From JANXXV01 sp038230275 (GTDB taxonomy: Bacteria; Acidobacteriota; Terriglobia; Bryobacterales; Bryobacteraceae), in NCBI GenBank assembly GCA_038230275.1, contig JBBRNO010000073.1, positions 1-31,292 of the forward strand: DNA of 31,292 nucleotides, given 5' to 3'. Both the position numbers and the translations under genes were made by a program. The notes below the pieces were generated by a model. It was not told the DNA's origin. It made no database searches and saw only the letters and a program-made list of their open reading frames with translations. Below, piece after piece: positions 30,871 to 31,292 of this stretch; within the stretch, counting starts at the first letter, position 1; each line of letters begins with the position of its first letter.

Positions 30871-31292
30871 ATGATCCGTACCGTCCTCATCTTGGCGCTC
30901 GCCGCCGTCGCAATGAACGCGCAAGTAAAGATCACTAAGGGATCCGATCGCATCGCCGTTCAAATCGATGGCAAACCCTACACCGAATACTTCCTTTCAG
31001 CAGACGGAAACAAACCCTACGTGTATCCCCTCCGGACGGCTACAGGCATTCTGGTAACCCGTCACTTCCCCATGGACGAAGCTGCCGGCGAGACGCACGA
31101 CCATCCGCATCATCGCGGCATGTTCTTCGCTCACGGCGACGTGAACGGAATCAATTTCTGGGCCACTGAACCCTCCCAGAAAGCCGCCAACAACGGCAGC
31201 ATGGTCTTGAAGAAAGTGGTGGAAGCCAAGAGCGGCGCCAAATCCGGAACCATCAAGGCCGTGTTCGATGGCCTGGATCCCACCGGCAAACC
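30871..31292 (+). CDS. DUF6807 (PmoA-like) exported protein, 3' end outside the window
   Basis: At least 140 residues, cut by the right edge. Signal peptide (MIRTVLILALAAVAMNAQ), then FLSADGNKPYVYPLRTATG and the family signature ETHDHPHHRGMFFAHGDVNG followed by NFW. The DHPHHRG block marks DUF6807, proteins often annotated as methane-monooxygenase PmoA-like although they are soluble sugar-related enzymes by context. A good Shine-Dalgarno (AGGAG) lies 7 nt before the ATG, 10 nt after the hydrolase stop, so the pair is an operon likely aimed at plant or microbial polysaccharide. Confidence 0.9.
   Translation, partial: MIRTVLILALAAVAMNAQVKITKGSDRIAVQIDGKPYTEYFLSADGNKPYVYPLRTATGILVTRHFPMDEAAGETHDHPHHRGMFFAHGDVNGINFWATEPSQKAANNGSMVLKKVVEAKSGAKSGTIKAVFDGLDPTGK

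Overview
The window looks like a chromosomal stretch of a Solibacter/Bryobacter-type acidobacterium. The grounds are indirect: high GC, many exported enzymes of unknown substrate (DUF1684, DUF885, DUF6807, COG3618 and amidohydrolase families), a PEP-CTERM-tailed protein, a cytochrome c/copper-monooxygenase fusion, scattered single housekeeping genes (purM, purN, rhaB, pstS), and many genes whose start codon lies directly behind a -10 element. The taxon is inferred; there is no rRNA or other marker in the window.

Layout. 1-3672 (minus): a large exported protein running off the left edge, a DUF1684 protein and a Tat-exported COG3618 lactonase-like hydrolase. 3706-9296 (plus): rhamnulokinase, divergent from the lactonase across 33 bp; then a small exported peptide, a short SecA paralogue and a DUF885 metallopeptidase-like lipoprotein, ending at a hairpin terminator. 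9414-12583: sparse region with a hypothetical protein, an orphan XRE regulator, a dispersed repeat, a PEP-CTERM F5/8-like protein and a small Lys/Ala-rich protein. 12618-16594: cytochrome c/Cu-monooxygenase, MFS transporter, mini cytochrome c and a lone phosphate-binding PstS lipoprotein. 16601-17790: a decayed island with a frameshifted penicillin-acylase tail (minus), an unidentified shattered ORF (plus) and a second copy of the dispersed repeat. 17791-20783: thioredoxin-like protein coupled to a frameshifted DinB gene, facing an exported alpha/beta hydrolase and a lytic transglycosylase. 20842-22279: a glyoxalase-fold gene, then a small scrambled area with an intact hicBA pair, a copy of part of a neighbouring amidohydrolase gene, a second copy of the end of the glyoxalase gene, and a second hicB followed by an internally deleted hicA. 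22308-26235 (minus): three overlapping amidohydrolase-fold genes, only the middle one with the metal-binding HxH. 26269-27911: purM-purN. 28129-28507: IS630-type transposase remnant. 28725-31292: large tandem alpha/beta hydrolase and a DUF6807 gene cut by the right edge.

What stands out. (1) At least eleven genes have a TAnnnT hexamer ending 5-8 nt before the start codon, a strong sign of leaderless transcription. (2) The small-peptide/SecA-like/DUF885 cluster has a near-consensus promoter and may be a dedicated export module. (3) The hicBA area shows a roughly 600-bp insertion bounded by nearly identical 77-78 bp direct repeats, next to a toxin gene that appears to have lost its core by an in-frame deletion. 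(4) The amidohydrolase operon pairs one apparently active enzyme with two that lack the first metal-binding motif. (5) GC skew reverses abruptly near 28.6 kb, at the transposase remnant. No CRISPR array, tRNA, rRNA or classical defence system is visible.
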